Assembly: GCA_022510805.1 (NCBI GenBank) | Contig: JAFLSS010000009.1 | Span: 1-49,826, forward strand | Origin: Akkermansiaceae bacterium | GTDB lineage: Bacteria > Verrucomicrobiota > Verrucomicrobiia > Verrucomicrobiales > Akkermansiaceae | Direction of reading: 5' to 3' | DNA length: 49,826 nucleotides | Part shown: piece by piece, positions 16,216 through 24,883 of the stretch | How positions within the stretch are numbered: position 1 is the stretch's first letter | Layout of the letters: each line of letters starts with the position of its first letter | Notes under the pieces: generated by a model | Database searches by the model: none | The model's input: only the letters and a program-made list of their open reading frames with translations | What the model was told of the DNA's origin: nothing | Position numbers and translations under genes: made by a program

Positions 16216-17862
16216 TCAGCCTTTCATGCCGCTGATGCGGCCCTCAGCATCCACGCGGATGGCGCAGGCGGCCGGGGTCTTGGGCAGGGCCGGCATGCGC
16301 ATGATATCCCCACAGAGCGCCACGAGGAAGCCCGCGCCATTGGAGATCTCAAAGTCGCGCACGGTGATGGTGAAGTTCTCCGGCCGGCCAAGCAGGGCTG
16401 CATTGTCGGAGAGGGAGTTCTGTGTCTTGGCCATGCAGATGGGCAGCCGGGTCAGGCCGTTCTTCTCCATGAGCGCAAGCTTCTTTTTGGCGGCCGGGGT
16501 GAGCTTCACATCTGCCGCGCCGTAGATGCGGCGAGCGATGGTGCGCATGCGCTCTTCCACCGGGATGTCCAGGCTGTAGAGCGGGCAGAATGGCTCCGGG
16601 TGCGAGGTGTCGATGGCGGAGACGACCTGCTCTGCCAGCTCGCGGGCGCCCTCTCCGCCTTGGCCGAAGACATTGGCCACGGCGCAGGGGATGCCCAGCT
16701 CGGCGCAGCGGGTTTGCACGGCGGCGATTTCCTCCGGCGTGTCCAGCCCTTCAAAGAGGTTGAGCGCCACGAGGACGGGCCGCTTGTATTGGCGCGCGGA
16801 GTCGAGGTGGGCTTCGAGGTTGGCCAGGCCGCGGCGCACGGCGTCCGGATCTGCCGGGTCAAGGTTCTTCTTGTCGACTCCTCCGTGCATTTTGAGCGCG
16901 CGGATGGTGGCGACGATGACGATGGCATCCGGCGCGAGGCCGCTTTGCCGGCACTTGATATCGAGGAATTTCTCAGCGCCCAGGTCAAAGGCAAAGCCGG
17001 CTTCTGTCACGGCGTAGTCAGCACAGGCAAGCGCCATCTTGGTGGCGATGACGGAGTTGCACCCGTGGGCGATGTTGGCAAAGGGCCCGCCGTGCACAAA
17101 GGCCGGCACGCCCTCGAGGCTCTGCACGAGGTTGGGGTTGATGGCTTCGCGCAGGATGGCGAGCATGGAGTCGGTGATGCCGAATTCGCTGGCGTAGACG
17201 GCTTCGTCCTCGGGGGTGAAGCCGACGACGATTTGATTGAGCCGGCGGCGCAGGTCTTCGCGGTCTTCAGCCAGGCAGAGGCAGGCCATCACCTCTGAGG
17301 CAGGGGTGATGTTGAAGCCGTCCTCGCGCACGACTCCGTTGTGATTCACGCCCACGATGATCTGGCGCAGCGCGCGGTCGTTCATATCCATCACGCGCTT
17401 CCAGGTCACCTTGCTCGCATCGAGCCGCGTGGTTTTGTAGAAAAGCGCATTGTCCAGCACGGCGGAGAGCAGGTTGTTGGCAGCGGTGATGGCCGGGAAA
17501 TCTCCATTGAAGCACAGGTTGATGCTCTCTCCGGGGGTGAGGCTCGAGGCGCCGCCGCCTGTGGCGCCGCCCTTGCGGCCGAAGACGGGGCCCATGGAGG
17601 GCTCCCGCAGCGCCAGGCAGGTTTTCTTGCCGAGGGCTTGCAGCCCCTGCGCCAGGCCGATGGATACGGTCGTCTTGCCTTCGCCGGCAGGGGTGGGGGT
17701 GAGGGCGCTCACCAAGATCAGCTTGCCGCGCCGGGGACGGTGGCGCAGCGCATCGAGGCTCACCTTGGCTTTGTCGCGTCCGTAGGGGATCAGCCACTCA
17801 TCTTCCAGCCCAAGCTTGGCTGCCAGTTGCTCCAGCGTCATCAATGTTCCGGTTGCTGCCAT
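16216..17862 (-). CDS. fhs: Formate-tetrahydrofolate ligase
   Basis: 548 residues. P-loop TPTPAGEGKTTVSIG, then REPSMGPVFGRKGGATGGG, NGDFPAITAANNLL and FVHGGPFANIAHGCNS are diagnostic. It makes 10-formyl-THF from formate, ATP and THF for purine and fMet-tRNA synthesis. Frames upstream to 17904 stay open, but the promoter -10 lies 7 nt before the ATG at 17862, which fixes the start. It is monocistronic and unrelated to the dcw genes upstream of it. Confidence 0.97.
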   Translation of the reverse strand: MAATGTLMTLEQLAAKLGLEDEWLIPYGRDKAKVSLDALRHRPRRGKLILVSALTPTPAGEGKTTVSIGLAQGLQALGKKTCLALREPSMGPVFGRKGGATGGGASSLTPGESINLCFNGDFPAITAANNLLSAVLDNALFYKTTRLDASKVTWKRVMDMNDRALRQIIVGVNHNGVVREDGFNITPASEVMACLCLAEDREDLRRRLNQIVVGFTPEDEAVYASEFGITDSMLAILREAINPNLVQSLEGVPAFVHGGPFANIAHGCNSVIATKMALACADYAVTEAGFAFDLGAEKFLDIKCRQSGLAPDAIVIVATIRALKMHGGVDKKNLDPADPDAVRRGLANLEAHLDSARQYKRPVLVALNLFEGLDTPEEIAAVQTRCAELGIPCAVANVFGQGGEGARELAEQVVSAIDTSHPEPFCPLYSLDIPVEERMRTIARRIYGAADVKLTPAAKKKLALMEKNGLTRLPICMAKTQNSLSDNAALLGRPENFTITVRDFEISNGAGFLVALCGDIMRMPALPKTPAACAIRVDAEGRISGMKG

Positions 17863-17869
17863 GCGCTGC

Positions 17870-17898
17870 ATCATACCACCGCGCATGGTAGCTGACAA
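17870..17898 (-). promoter_or_regulatory. fhs promoter, leaderless geometry
   Basis: TTGTCA (17893-17898), 17-nt spacer ending TGG, TATGAT (17870-17875), then exactly 7 nt to the ATG at 17862. The predicted first transcribed base falls at, or one base before, the start codon. Confidence 0.8.
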
Positions 17899-17901
17899 GG
17901 G

Positions 17902-17950
17902 CAAAATCCGCGCCGGGGGAGAGCTGCCGGGGGAGAGCGCGCGGTGGATT
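17902..17950 (-). terminator. Probable terminator of the dcw operon
   Basis: On the minus strand AATCC-ACC-GCGC pairs with GCGCGGATT, with a 3-nt bulge, followed by TTTT. The loop contains the 13-bp direct repeat GCCGGGGGAGAGC (plus-strand 17912-17924 and 17926-17938). Confidence 0.5.
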
Positions 17951-19037
17951 ACTGAGCGCCGGCGATGACGCGTGCGATGCTTGCCGCCGCGTGGAGTTTG
18001 GCCTGGGCGCGCAGGGCTGTTTGCATGGCGTCGGCGGCAGCGGGCTTCAGCGCAGTGTTGCGGATAAAGCTCTGCACGGTCGGGACACTCAGCGCGCTTT
18101 GCTCACAGAGCTCCGCCGCGCCCGCATCTGCAAAGACGCGCGCGTTGATATACTGGTGGTTATCTGCCGCATAGGGGAACGGCACGAGCAGGGCTGGCTT
18201 GGCCACCACTGAGAGCTCCGTGAGGGTGGAGGCCCCGGAGCGGGTGATGATGCCATCTGCCGCGGCATACACGGCGGGCATGTTGGAGCAGAAGCCCATG
18301 ACGGAGCAGTTGGGCAGGTCTGCCGCCAGCGCTTGCACGCGCTCGCAGTCGCTCCTGCCTGCGATGATGAGGAAATGCGCCTCCGGGGTGCTGCGCGCTG
18401 TCTCGACCATGAGGGTGTTGAGCTTCTGCGCGCCCTGGGAGCCGCCGGTCACAAGGATGAGGGGCTTGTCCGCCGGCAGGGAGAGCTCAGCGCGGGCGGC
18501 TGCCGGCTCCGGGAGGTGCAGGAACTCCTCCCGCACGGGGGTGCCGACAACTCGGCAATCACTCTTCGGAAAGCGGGGCGCGGCTTCTTTCATGCCGAGC
18601 AGGACGGCGGTGCAGAAGCGCGCGGTGAGCCGGTTGGCCCGGCCGGGCATGGCGTTGGACTCATGCACATAGGTGCGCAGCCCTTGCAGCCGGCCGGCCA
18701 GCACCGGCGCGAGTGAGGTGAAGCCGCCCATGCCGAGCACCACATCTACTTGCTCTCGGCGGATGATGCCGCGGCAGGTGAGCAGCGTGCGCGCGTATTT
18801 CCACAGAAAGCCCGGCATGCGCAGCGAGAGCACAGGGGGCTTGGCCACGGCCTGCACCACGCGGAACTCGAGATCCCCGTACTTGCGTGCGCCGTCGGCA
18901 TCTACCTCCTTGCGTGATATGAGCAAGAGCGGGCGGTGCCCCATGGCTTTGAGCTGCTGTGCCACGGCAATGCCGGGGAAGAGGTGGCCACCTGTGCCAC
19001 CGCAGGCGATGATGACGCGTAGGGAGGGTTGAGACAT
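17949..19037 (-). CDS. murG: UDP-GlcNAc lipid II synthase MurG
   Basis: 362 residues from the ATG at 19037. VIIACGGTGGHLFPGIAVA is the N-terminal G-loop; GMGGFTSLAPVLAG, GGSQGAQKLNTLM and TRSGASTLTELSVV follow. It transfers GlcNAc from UDP-GlcNAc to lipid I at the inner face of the inner membrane. Spacing to ftsW is 11 bp. It is the last gene of the dcw cluster here; murC, murB, ddl, ftsQ, ftsA and ftsZ do not follow. Confidence 0.95.
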   Translation of the reverse strand: MSQPSLRVIIACGGTGGHLFPGIAVAQQLKAMGHRPLLLISRKEVDADGARKYGDLEFRVVQAVAKPPVLSLRMPGFLWKYARTLLTCRGIIRREQVDVVLGMGGFTSLAPVLAGRLQGLRTYVHESNAMPGRANRLTARFCTAVLLGMKEAAPRFPKSDCRVVGTPVREEFLHLPEPAAARAELSLPADKPLILVTGGSQGAQKLNTLMVETARSTPEAHFLIIAGRSDCERVQALAADLPNCSVMGFCSNMPAVYAAADGIITRSGASTLTELSVVAKPALLVPFPYAADNHQYINARVFADAGAAELCEQSALSVPTVQSFIRNTALKPAAADAMQTALRAQAKLHAAASIARVIAGAQ

Positions 19038-19048
19038 GGGGAGGGGGA

Positions 19049-20176
19049 TCAGGAGGTTTGTTTGGGCCAGTCGTCTTTCTTGACGGCGCAGGTGTGCCGC
19101 TGGATGCTGGTGAGCAGGCCGATGGCGGCGATGGTGAACACGAGGTTGGTGCCGCCGTAGCTGATGAAGGGTAGGGGCAGGCCTGAGTTCGGGAGCAGGG
19201 AGGTGACGACAGCCATATTCAGCGCGGCGGGCCAGAAGATGGTGCTTGCTAAGCCTATGGCGAGGAGTCGGCCAAAGGTTTCCTGCGTGTGCTGCACCAT
19301 CACAATGCTGGCAATGGTGAGAAGGGTGAAGCAAAACAGCACCGCCATGGTGCCCACGAGTCCCCACTCTTCCCCTATCTCTGCGAAGATGAAGTCTGTG
19401 TGCGCGAAGGGCAAATTGCCGAATTTTTCAATGCCATTCCCCAGCCCCACGCCGCTGATGCCGCCGCGGGCAAAGGCGAGCATGGCAATCCACTGCTGGC
19501 GGCCCACTCCCTGGCTGAACGCCTGCGGGTCGAACCACGCGTAGATACGCTCAAGGCGGTTCTCACTGCCGGTCGCCATGTCGAACATGAACACCGCGCA
19601 GATCAGCACGGCGGTGAAGAGCAGCCAGTGCCGCACCCCTGCCACGTACATCACGCATGCGCCGGCCACGCCGAGCGCGGCGGCGGTGCCCATGTCTTTC
19701 TCTATGAGGATCAGAAAGAGGGGGATGCCGAACAAGAGCCCCGGGATCACGAAGCCGCGGAAGAATGTCCCGGATATTTCGCGGTGCGTGGTGTACCAAT
19801 CCGCCAGCACGACCATGATGCCGATTTTTGCCATCTCACTGGGCTGAAAGCTGAACTGGTGAATGCCGATCCAGCGGCTTTCTCCATTGAGGCGGATGCC
19901 AATTCCGGGTATAAAGCAGCAGATGAGCAATATGACGCATCCAATCCATATGATGCTGACGAAGGGCCGAAGCTTTTGGTAGTTGATGCGGCTGATGACA
20001 AGCGCCATGCCTAACCCGATAACGGCGAAGATGCTCTGCTTAATCAGGAAGGTCGTTGCTGATTCGTCATTCGGCACATGAGCGCAGAGCCCCGTGCTGG
20101 CCACCATCATGATGCCCGTGACGAGCAGCATGATGAAGCTGGCCCATATCGTGAAGATGCTGAAGCGGGCGGCCAT
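19049..20176 (-). CDS. ftsW: SEDS lipid II polymerase FtsW
   Basis: 375 residues, about ten membrane segments. GESRWIGI, FQPSEMAKI, ILIEKDMGTAAAL, HTDFIFAEIGEEWG and LPFISYGGTN are SEDS-family motifs. It polymerises septal glycan with FtsI, which is encoded upstream in the same operon. The start at 20176 gives a short cytoplasmic N-terminus. 21 bp after the LysM gene. Confidence 0.93.
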   Translation of the reverse strand: MAARFSIFTIWASFIMLLVTGIMMVASTGLCAHVPNDESATTFLIKQSIFAVIGLGMALVISRINYQKLRPFVSIIWIGCVILLICCFIPGIGIRLNGESRWIGIHQFSFQPSEMAKIGIMVVLADWYTTHREISGTFFRGFVIPGLLFGIPLFLILIEKDMGTAAALGVAGACVMYVAGVRHWLLFTAVLICAVFMFDMATGSENRLERIYAWFDPQAFSQGVGRQQWIAMLAFARGGISGVGLGNGIEKFGNLPFAHTDFIFAEIGEEWGLVGTMAVLFCFTLLTIASIVMVQHTQETFGRLLAIGLASTIFWPAALNMAVVTSLLPNSGLPLPFISYGGTNLVFTIAAIGLLTSIQRHTCAVKKDDWPKQTS

Positions 20177-20197
20177 GGATGCAGAGGCGGTATTGCT

Positions 20198-21121
20198 TTA
20201 TTTTGAAAGGCGCAGTTGCATGCCGGGGTGAATGCGGTTGGCATCTTTCAAGCCATTGATGCGGATGAGCTCAGGCACGCTCACCTTCGTCTTGCGGGCA
20301 ATGCCCGAGAGGGTGTCACCGCGTTTCACCATGTACACCTTGGGTGTGGTCGGGGCGGCCTGCTGAGGTGTGGCAGGGGCGGCCTGCTGCGGAGTGGCAG
20401 GGGTGGGGCGCACAGGTGTGGGCACCGGCTGCTGAACCACAGGTGTGCTCTGCCCGGCCGTGGGGATCTCGAGCGTGGTGCCGGCGCGCAGCATGCCCTG
20501 CCCGAGCGTGGTGGGATTGGCGGCGCGCAGCGCGGCTTCTGTCGTGTTGTACTGGTGCGCGATGCGGTAGATGGTATCACCGGGCGCTACCTTGTGGCGC
20601 AGGGGCTCCACCGGGGCTTCCTGCGGGGTAGAAGTCACAGCTTCCACCACCACGGGCTCGTCCTCGGGCTCTTCAGCTGTTTCCTCCACCTCAGGCGCTT
20701 GGGTGATATGGGTGGGCGCCACGGCGGGGGTCACACGCGCCTGCTGCGGGGTAGTGGGCGCCTGCGGCGTGGCCGCGACGATGGAGAGCTTTTGCTGCTG
20801 CTGCTGAGCCTGGCGGGGCGGCGTGGTGGCAGGGTGAGCCTGGGCCTGGCTCTCTGTCGAAGACGGGGGCGGGGAGATGGAGACTGCGCCATCCTTGACC
20901 ATCTTGCCGCGCAGCAGCACGCCGCCGATGACGATGAGGTGCACCATGAGCAGGCCCACGATGATGCGCACGACAGTCACGCTGCTGGTGCGGTCCTCCA
21001 CCTGCCCGGTTTCGCTGTGGTGGCGCTTGGTGGAGCCTTTGAAGATGGATTTAAACCAGCCGTTGGGCTTCCGGACGCGGTCGAGCTCGGAATTGCGGAA
21101 TGTATCTTTATTTCTTTTCAT
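20198..21121 (-). CDS. Membrane-anchored protein with two LysM domains
   Basis: 307 residues. A basic cytoplasmic N-terminus (1-48) and one membrane helix at about 49-70 (VVRIIVGLLMVHLIVIGGVLL) precede a low-complexity P/T/Q/A linker including QQQQQ. LysM 1 starts about residue 175 (KVAPGDTIYRIAHQYNTTEA). A second linker carries a tandem ATPQQAAP repeat, and LysM 2 ends the protein (MVKRGDTLSGIARKTKVS). LysM binds peptidoglycan GlcNAc. Its place between murD and ftsW suggests a periplasmic septal factor, by location only. No catalytic domain is present. Confidence 0.85.
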   Translation of the reverse strand: MKRNKDTFRNSELDRVRKPNGWFKSIFKGSTKRHHSETGQVEDRTSSVTVVRIIVGLLMVHLIVIGGVLLRGKMVKDGAVSISPPPSSTESQAQAHPATTPPRQAQQQQQKLSIVAATPQAPTTPQQARVTPAVAPTHITQAPEVEETAEEPEDEPVVVEAVTSTPQEAPVEPLRHKVAPGDTIYRIAHQYNTTEAALRAANPTTLGQGMLRAGTTLEIPTAGQSTPVVQQPVPTPVRPTPATPQQAAPATPQQAAPTTPKVYMVKRGDTLSGIARKTKVSVPELIRINGLKDANRIHPGMQLRLSK

Positions 21122-21139
21122 AAAATGATATGTATTGTG

Positions 21140-22450
21140 TTATTGTGAAATGGTGAGAAGCACCGCATCGTGGAAGCACTGGCCGCGCTGCACGTAGCCG
21201 GTGAACTGATCGAACGAAGAGGTGCCGGGTGAGAAGAGAACCACATCCCCTGCATGCGCGTGGCGGGCAGCGGCTTGCACAGCTTCCGGCACAGTCTGCA
21301 CGCGGGTCGTGGGACAGATGGGGGAGAAAGTGTTCTCCAGCTGCTCCGCGATTTGGCCGAACACGATGCAGTGGCGCACGCTTCGGCGCAGCAGCGGCTC
21401 AAGCGGTGAGTAGTCCAGCCCCTTGTCCTTGCCGCCGGCAATGAGGATGACCGGCTGGGTTTGGGAGCGCAGTGCGGCCTCGGTGGAGTGGAGATTGGTG
21501 CTTTTGGAGTCATTGAGCCACAAGATGCCGCCTTGGTCAGTCACCACCTCACAGCGGTAGTGAGGCGGGGAGAAGCTGCGGATGAAGGGCAGGAACTGCT
21601 CATCTGTGAGCCCGATGGCACGGCAGGCGAGGATGGCGGCCATGGTGTTCTCGGCATTGTGCGCCTGCACCATGGCGGTGCCGCGCAGGTCGATCACCTC
21701 CCGCTCTTCCTGCATGATGCGCCCGCCCTCATAGCGCAGCAACCCGCTGCCCTCAAAGGCGGAGAACTCCACCACGCGCGGCGCGATCCGGGGCAGGGCC
21801 TCGCCCACGCGCACAATGGCGGTCTGCTCCGGGCCCATGTTTTCAAAAATGCGGAACTTGGCCTCAAAATAGTCGCTCACCTTCTTGTAGCGGTCCATGT
21901 GGTCGGGCGCGAAGTTGAGCCAGATGGCGACCTCCGGCCGGAAGCTGCGGATGGTTTCCATCTGGAAGGAGGAGACCTCCAGCACTGCGAATTCCGGCGC
22001 AGGCTCTGCCAGGGCGAGCTCGCAGAACGGGAAGCCGTAGTTGCCGCAGGCCTTGGCGCTCTTGCCGGCCGAGAGGAGGAGGTGCTCGATGAGCGCTGTC
22101 GTGGTGGTCTTGCCGTTGGTGCCGGTGATGCCGATGATGCGCCCGGTGTAGAATTGGCAGGCCAGCTCGATCTCGCCGATGATGGGTGCGCCGGCGCAGG
22201 TGAAAGCCAGCGTCCACGGCGAGTCGGCCTCAATCCCGGGGGAGATGACCACGAGATCTGCGGCGAAAGCGCGCGCCTCAGCCTCACCTGCTCCGGGGAT
22301 CAGGGAGATGCCGGGGTCAGTGCAGGAGGCGTGGGGGTTGATATCGAAGATGCATGCCGCCGCCGCCCCTTTGGCCAGCGCCAAGCGGGCTGCTGCCACC
22401 CCGCTGCGTCCGCAGCCGAGTATGGCTACTTTTTTGCCGTTCAGATTCAT
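21140..22450 (-). CDS. murD: UDP-MurNAc-L-Ala:D-Glu ligase
   Basis: 436 residues. The N-terminal Rossmann-like start VAILGCGRSGVAAARLAL, ATP-binding GITGTNGKTTTTALIEH, NFAPDHMDRY and WLNDSKSTNLHSTEAAL are standard for MurD. It adds D-glutamate to UDP-MurNAc-L-Ala in the cytoplasm. The gap to mraY is 4 bp. Confidence 0.95.
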   Translation of the reverse strand: MNLNGKKVAILGCGRSGVAAARLALAKGAAAACIFDINPHASCTDPGISLIPGAGEAEARAFAADLVVISPGIEADSPWTLAFTCAGAPIIGEIELACQFYTGRIIGITGTNGKTTTTALIEHLLLSAGKSAKACGNYGFPFCELALAEPAPEFAVLEVSSFQMETIRSFRPEVAIWLNFAPDHMDRYKKVSDYFEAKFRIFENMGPEQTAIVRVGEALPRIAPRVVEFSAFEGSGLLRYEGGRIMQEEREVIDLRGTAMVQAHNAENTMAAILACRAIGLTDEQFLPFIRSFSPPHYRCEVVTDQGGILWLNDSKSTNLHSTEAALRSQTQPVILIAGGKDKGLDYSPLEPLLRRSVRHCIVFGQIAEQLENTFSPICPTTRVQTVPEAVQAAARHAHAGDVVLFSPGTSSFDQFTGYVQRGQCFHDAVLLTISQ

Positions 22451-22454
22451 ATGA

Positions 22455-23504
22455 TTAGGAGTAGCTGAGCTCGTAGATGTATATAGAAAGGGCTAAGAAG
22501 ATGAGGTTGATGATCCAGAAGCGCATGCAGACCTGAGTCTCGCTCCAGCCGATTTTTTCAAAATGGTGGTGCAGCGGCGCCATGCGGAAAAAGCGGCGTC
22601 CCTCGCCATATCTCCACCGCGTGTATTTGAACCAAAGGACTTGGATGACGACGGAGCTGGCCTCTGCCACAAAGACGCCGCCGGCGAAGATGAGCATGAA
22701 CTCCGTGCCGGAGCACACGGCGAGTGTGCCCAGCGCGCCACCCAGCGCCAGGGAACCCGTGTCGCCCATGAAGACCTTGGCCGGGTGGCAGTTGAACCAC
22801 AGGAAGCCGATGCAGGCGGAGATGATGGCTGTGATGAAAGGCGCCATCTCCTCGGTCGCGAACGCCATCTCCTCCGCGGCGGGTTGCCACAAGATCACGT
22901 AGAGGAAAAAGAGGCAGGTGGGGATCATGCACCCGCTGGCCAGGCCATCCAAGCCATCTGTCAGATTCACCGCATTGGAGGTGGCGATGATGGTGAGGAT
23001 GGCCAGGGGGATGAACAGCCAGCCGATGCTGATGGTGTCATAGAAAGGGATGGTGACTTGGTCGATATTGGGATCAGAGAGGTACAGGTAGACCGCGCAG
23101 CCCGTGGCGGCGATGGCTTGCAGGCCGATCTTGAACCAGCCGCTCACGCCGGCGCTGCTGTGGCGGCGGATTTTGGCATAGTCATCCAAAAACCCGAGAA
23201 TGGCTGTGATGATGGTGACAAAGAGCACGCACTGCACGCGCTCGGAGCTCAGATCCAGAAACAGCAGGGAGGCCAGCAGCACGAGCCCGATGAGCATCAA
23301 CCCGCCCATGGTGGGGGTGCCGGCTTTGCTCTGGTGCTCCGGCGCGAGCACGCCCTGGCGCGCTTCGCGGATGGGCTGCCCGGCTTTGAGGGCCCGCAGG
23401 AGGAAGATCACCAGGGGCCCGATGAGCAGAGTAAGCAGAAACGGCAGGCCCAGCGCCAGCATCATTTGGGTGTCCAAATCCAGGTCTGTGATAAAATTGA
23501 TCAT
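22455..23504 (-). CDS. mraY: Phospho-MurNAc-pentapeptide transferase
   Basis: 349 residues, ten membrane segments. KAGTPTMGGLMLIG, FLDDYAKI, NAVNLTDGLDGLASG, VFMGDTGSLALGG and the HHH-containing APLHHHFEKIGWSE are intact MraY motifs. It makes lipid I. Its first 4 bases overlap the murF stop (ATGA). Confidence 0.97.
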   Translation of the reverse strand: MINFITDLDLDTQMMLALGLPFLLTLLIGPLVIFLLRALKAGQPIREARQGVLAPEHQSKAGTPTMGGLMLIGLVLLASLLFLDLSSERVQCVLFVTIITAILGFLDDYAKIRRHSSAGVSGWFKIGLQAIAATGCAVYLYLSDPNIDQVTIPFYDTISIGWLFIPLAILTIIATSNAVNLTDGLDGLASGCMIPTCLFFLYVILWQPAAEEMAFATEEMAPFITAIISACIGFLWFNCHPAKVFMGDTGSLALGGALGTLAVCSGTEFMLIFAGGVFVAEASSVVIQVLWFKYTRWRYGEGRRFFRMAPLHHHFEKIGWSETQVCMRFWIINLIFLALSIYIYELSYS

Positions 23505-24883
23505 GATTCGAATGAGTGGAGAAAGGCTGAGAGGGCGTGCTCAACACCGGCTGAGCGGGAGCCCTTGAAAAGGATGGCGTCCCCCGGCGCGGCGAGGCGG
23601 CGCAGGGCGGCTGCGGCTTCATCCGGCGTGCTCACCAGCAGCGCCGGCACTCCCTCTGCCGCCGCTTGGCAAAGGGCAAGAGTTTCCGGGCATTCATCAC
23701 CCATCACCACCACGGCGGCATAGCCCTGTGAGGCGGCAAACCAGCCGATCTCCGCATGCGCGGCCACGCCGGCTTCGCCGAGCTCGCCCATCTTGCCCAG
23801 CACGGCAAAGTGCCGCTTGTGACCGCGCATTTCTGCGATGGTGCGCAGGGCGGCGCGCATGCTTTCGGGATTGGCGTTGTAGGTGTCGTCGATGAGGGTG
23901 AAGCCGTGTGCCTCTCGGCAGGCGAGGCGCCCGGGGGTGAGGGCCATGCCGGCCAGTCCGGCGGTGATCTGCTCGAGGCTGCAGCCGAGTTTCCAGCCGG
24001 CGGCAGCGGCCAGCAGGCTGTTGGTCACCATGTGCATCCCCGGCACGGGAAGCTGCACCGGGGCGGAGCCCAGGCCTTCGATGATGAGTTCATAGCGGCT
24101 GCCCTGCGGGGTGAGCTGCACCTCGCGGGCGCGCACGGCGGATTCCGGCCCACCCACGGGCAGCGGCTGCGCCGCGGTCTGGGTGGAGATGTAGTCTGCG
24201 TAGTCATCTGCCGCGGGGTAGATCATCCACCCGTCCTGCGGGAGGGCGCGCGCGAGGGTGCATTTCTCGTGTGCAATGGCGTCCCGAGAGCCCAGCAGGC
24301 CGATGTGGGCGGAGCCGATGTGGGAGATGATGCCGATGTGCGGCTGCGTGAGGGCGCAGAGTGGCGCCAGCTCTCCCGCGTGGTTCATGCCCATCTCCCA
24401 CACGGCGGCTTGGGTGCCGGGCTCTGCGGTGAGGATGCTCAGCGGCACGCCGATGTGGTTGTTGAGGTTGCCGCGTGTTGCCACGGTGGCGTAGCGTGTG
24501 GCGAGCACCGCGCGGGTCATGTCTTTCACGCTGGTTTTGCCGCTCGAGCCGGTGATACCTACCACGCGCAGGCCCGGGAGATCGCGGCGCCAGCGGAGGG
24601 CGAGCTGCTGCAGGGCGGCCAGCGTGTCGGGCACGCGGATGATGCTGCACGCGGGGTGAATGCCGCTCACCTCACGGCTCACCACCACGGCGGCTGCCTC
24701 CTGTGAGGCTGCTGCGGCGAAGGTGTTGCCATCGAACTTCTCCCCGGTCAGAGCAAAGAAGACACAGCCGGCGCGCACGGCGCGGCTATCTGTCGTGACT
24801 CCGGCGCAGAGGGTGCGCAGCCCCTCTGCCACAAGCCGGCCGCCTGTAGCTTCCACCAGGTACTGAAGATCGAGCGTGGTCAT
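23501..24883 (-). CDS. murF: UDP-MurNAc-tripeptide:D-Ala-D-Ala ligase
   Basis: 460 residues. TTDSRAVRAGCVFFALTGEK, GITGSSGKTSVKDMTRAVL, WEMGMNHAGEL and IDDTYNANPESMRAAL identify MurF. It overlaps murE and mraY by 4 bp at each end, so translation of the three is probably coupled. Confidence 0.96.
   Translation of the reverse strand: MTTLDLQYLVEATGGRLVAEGLRTLCAGVTTDSRAVRAGCVFFALTGEKFDGNTFAAAASQEAAAVVVSREVSGIHPACSIIRVPDTLAALQQLALRWRRDLPGLRVVGITGSSGKTSVKDMTRAVLATRYATVATRGNLNNHIGVPLSILTAEPGTQAAVWEMGMNHAGELAPLCALTQPHIGIISHIGSAHIGLLGSRDAIAHEKCTLARALPQDGWMIYPAADDYADYISTQTAAQPLPVGGPESAVRAREVQLTPQGSRYELIIEGLGSAPVQLPVPGMHMVTNSLLAAAAGWKLGCSLEQITAGLAGMALTPGRLACREAHGFTLIDDTYNANPESMRAALRTIAEMRGHKRHFAVLGKMGELGEAGVAAHAEIGWFAASQGYAAVVVMGDECPETLALCQAAAEGVPALLVSTPDEAAAALRRLAAPGDAILFKGSRSAGVEHALSAFLHSFES

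Noticed and set aside
20340..20420. Tandem repeat in the LysM gene as a mobile or regulatory repeat
   Set aside because: It encodes an in-frame ATPQQAAP linker and is explained as a low-complexity periplasmic spacer.
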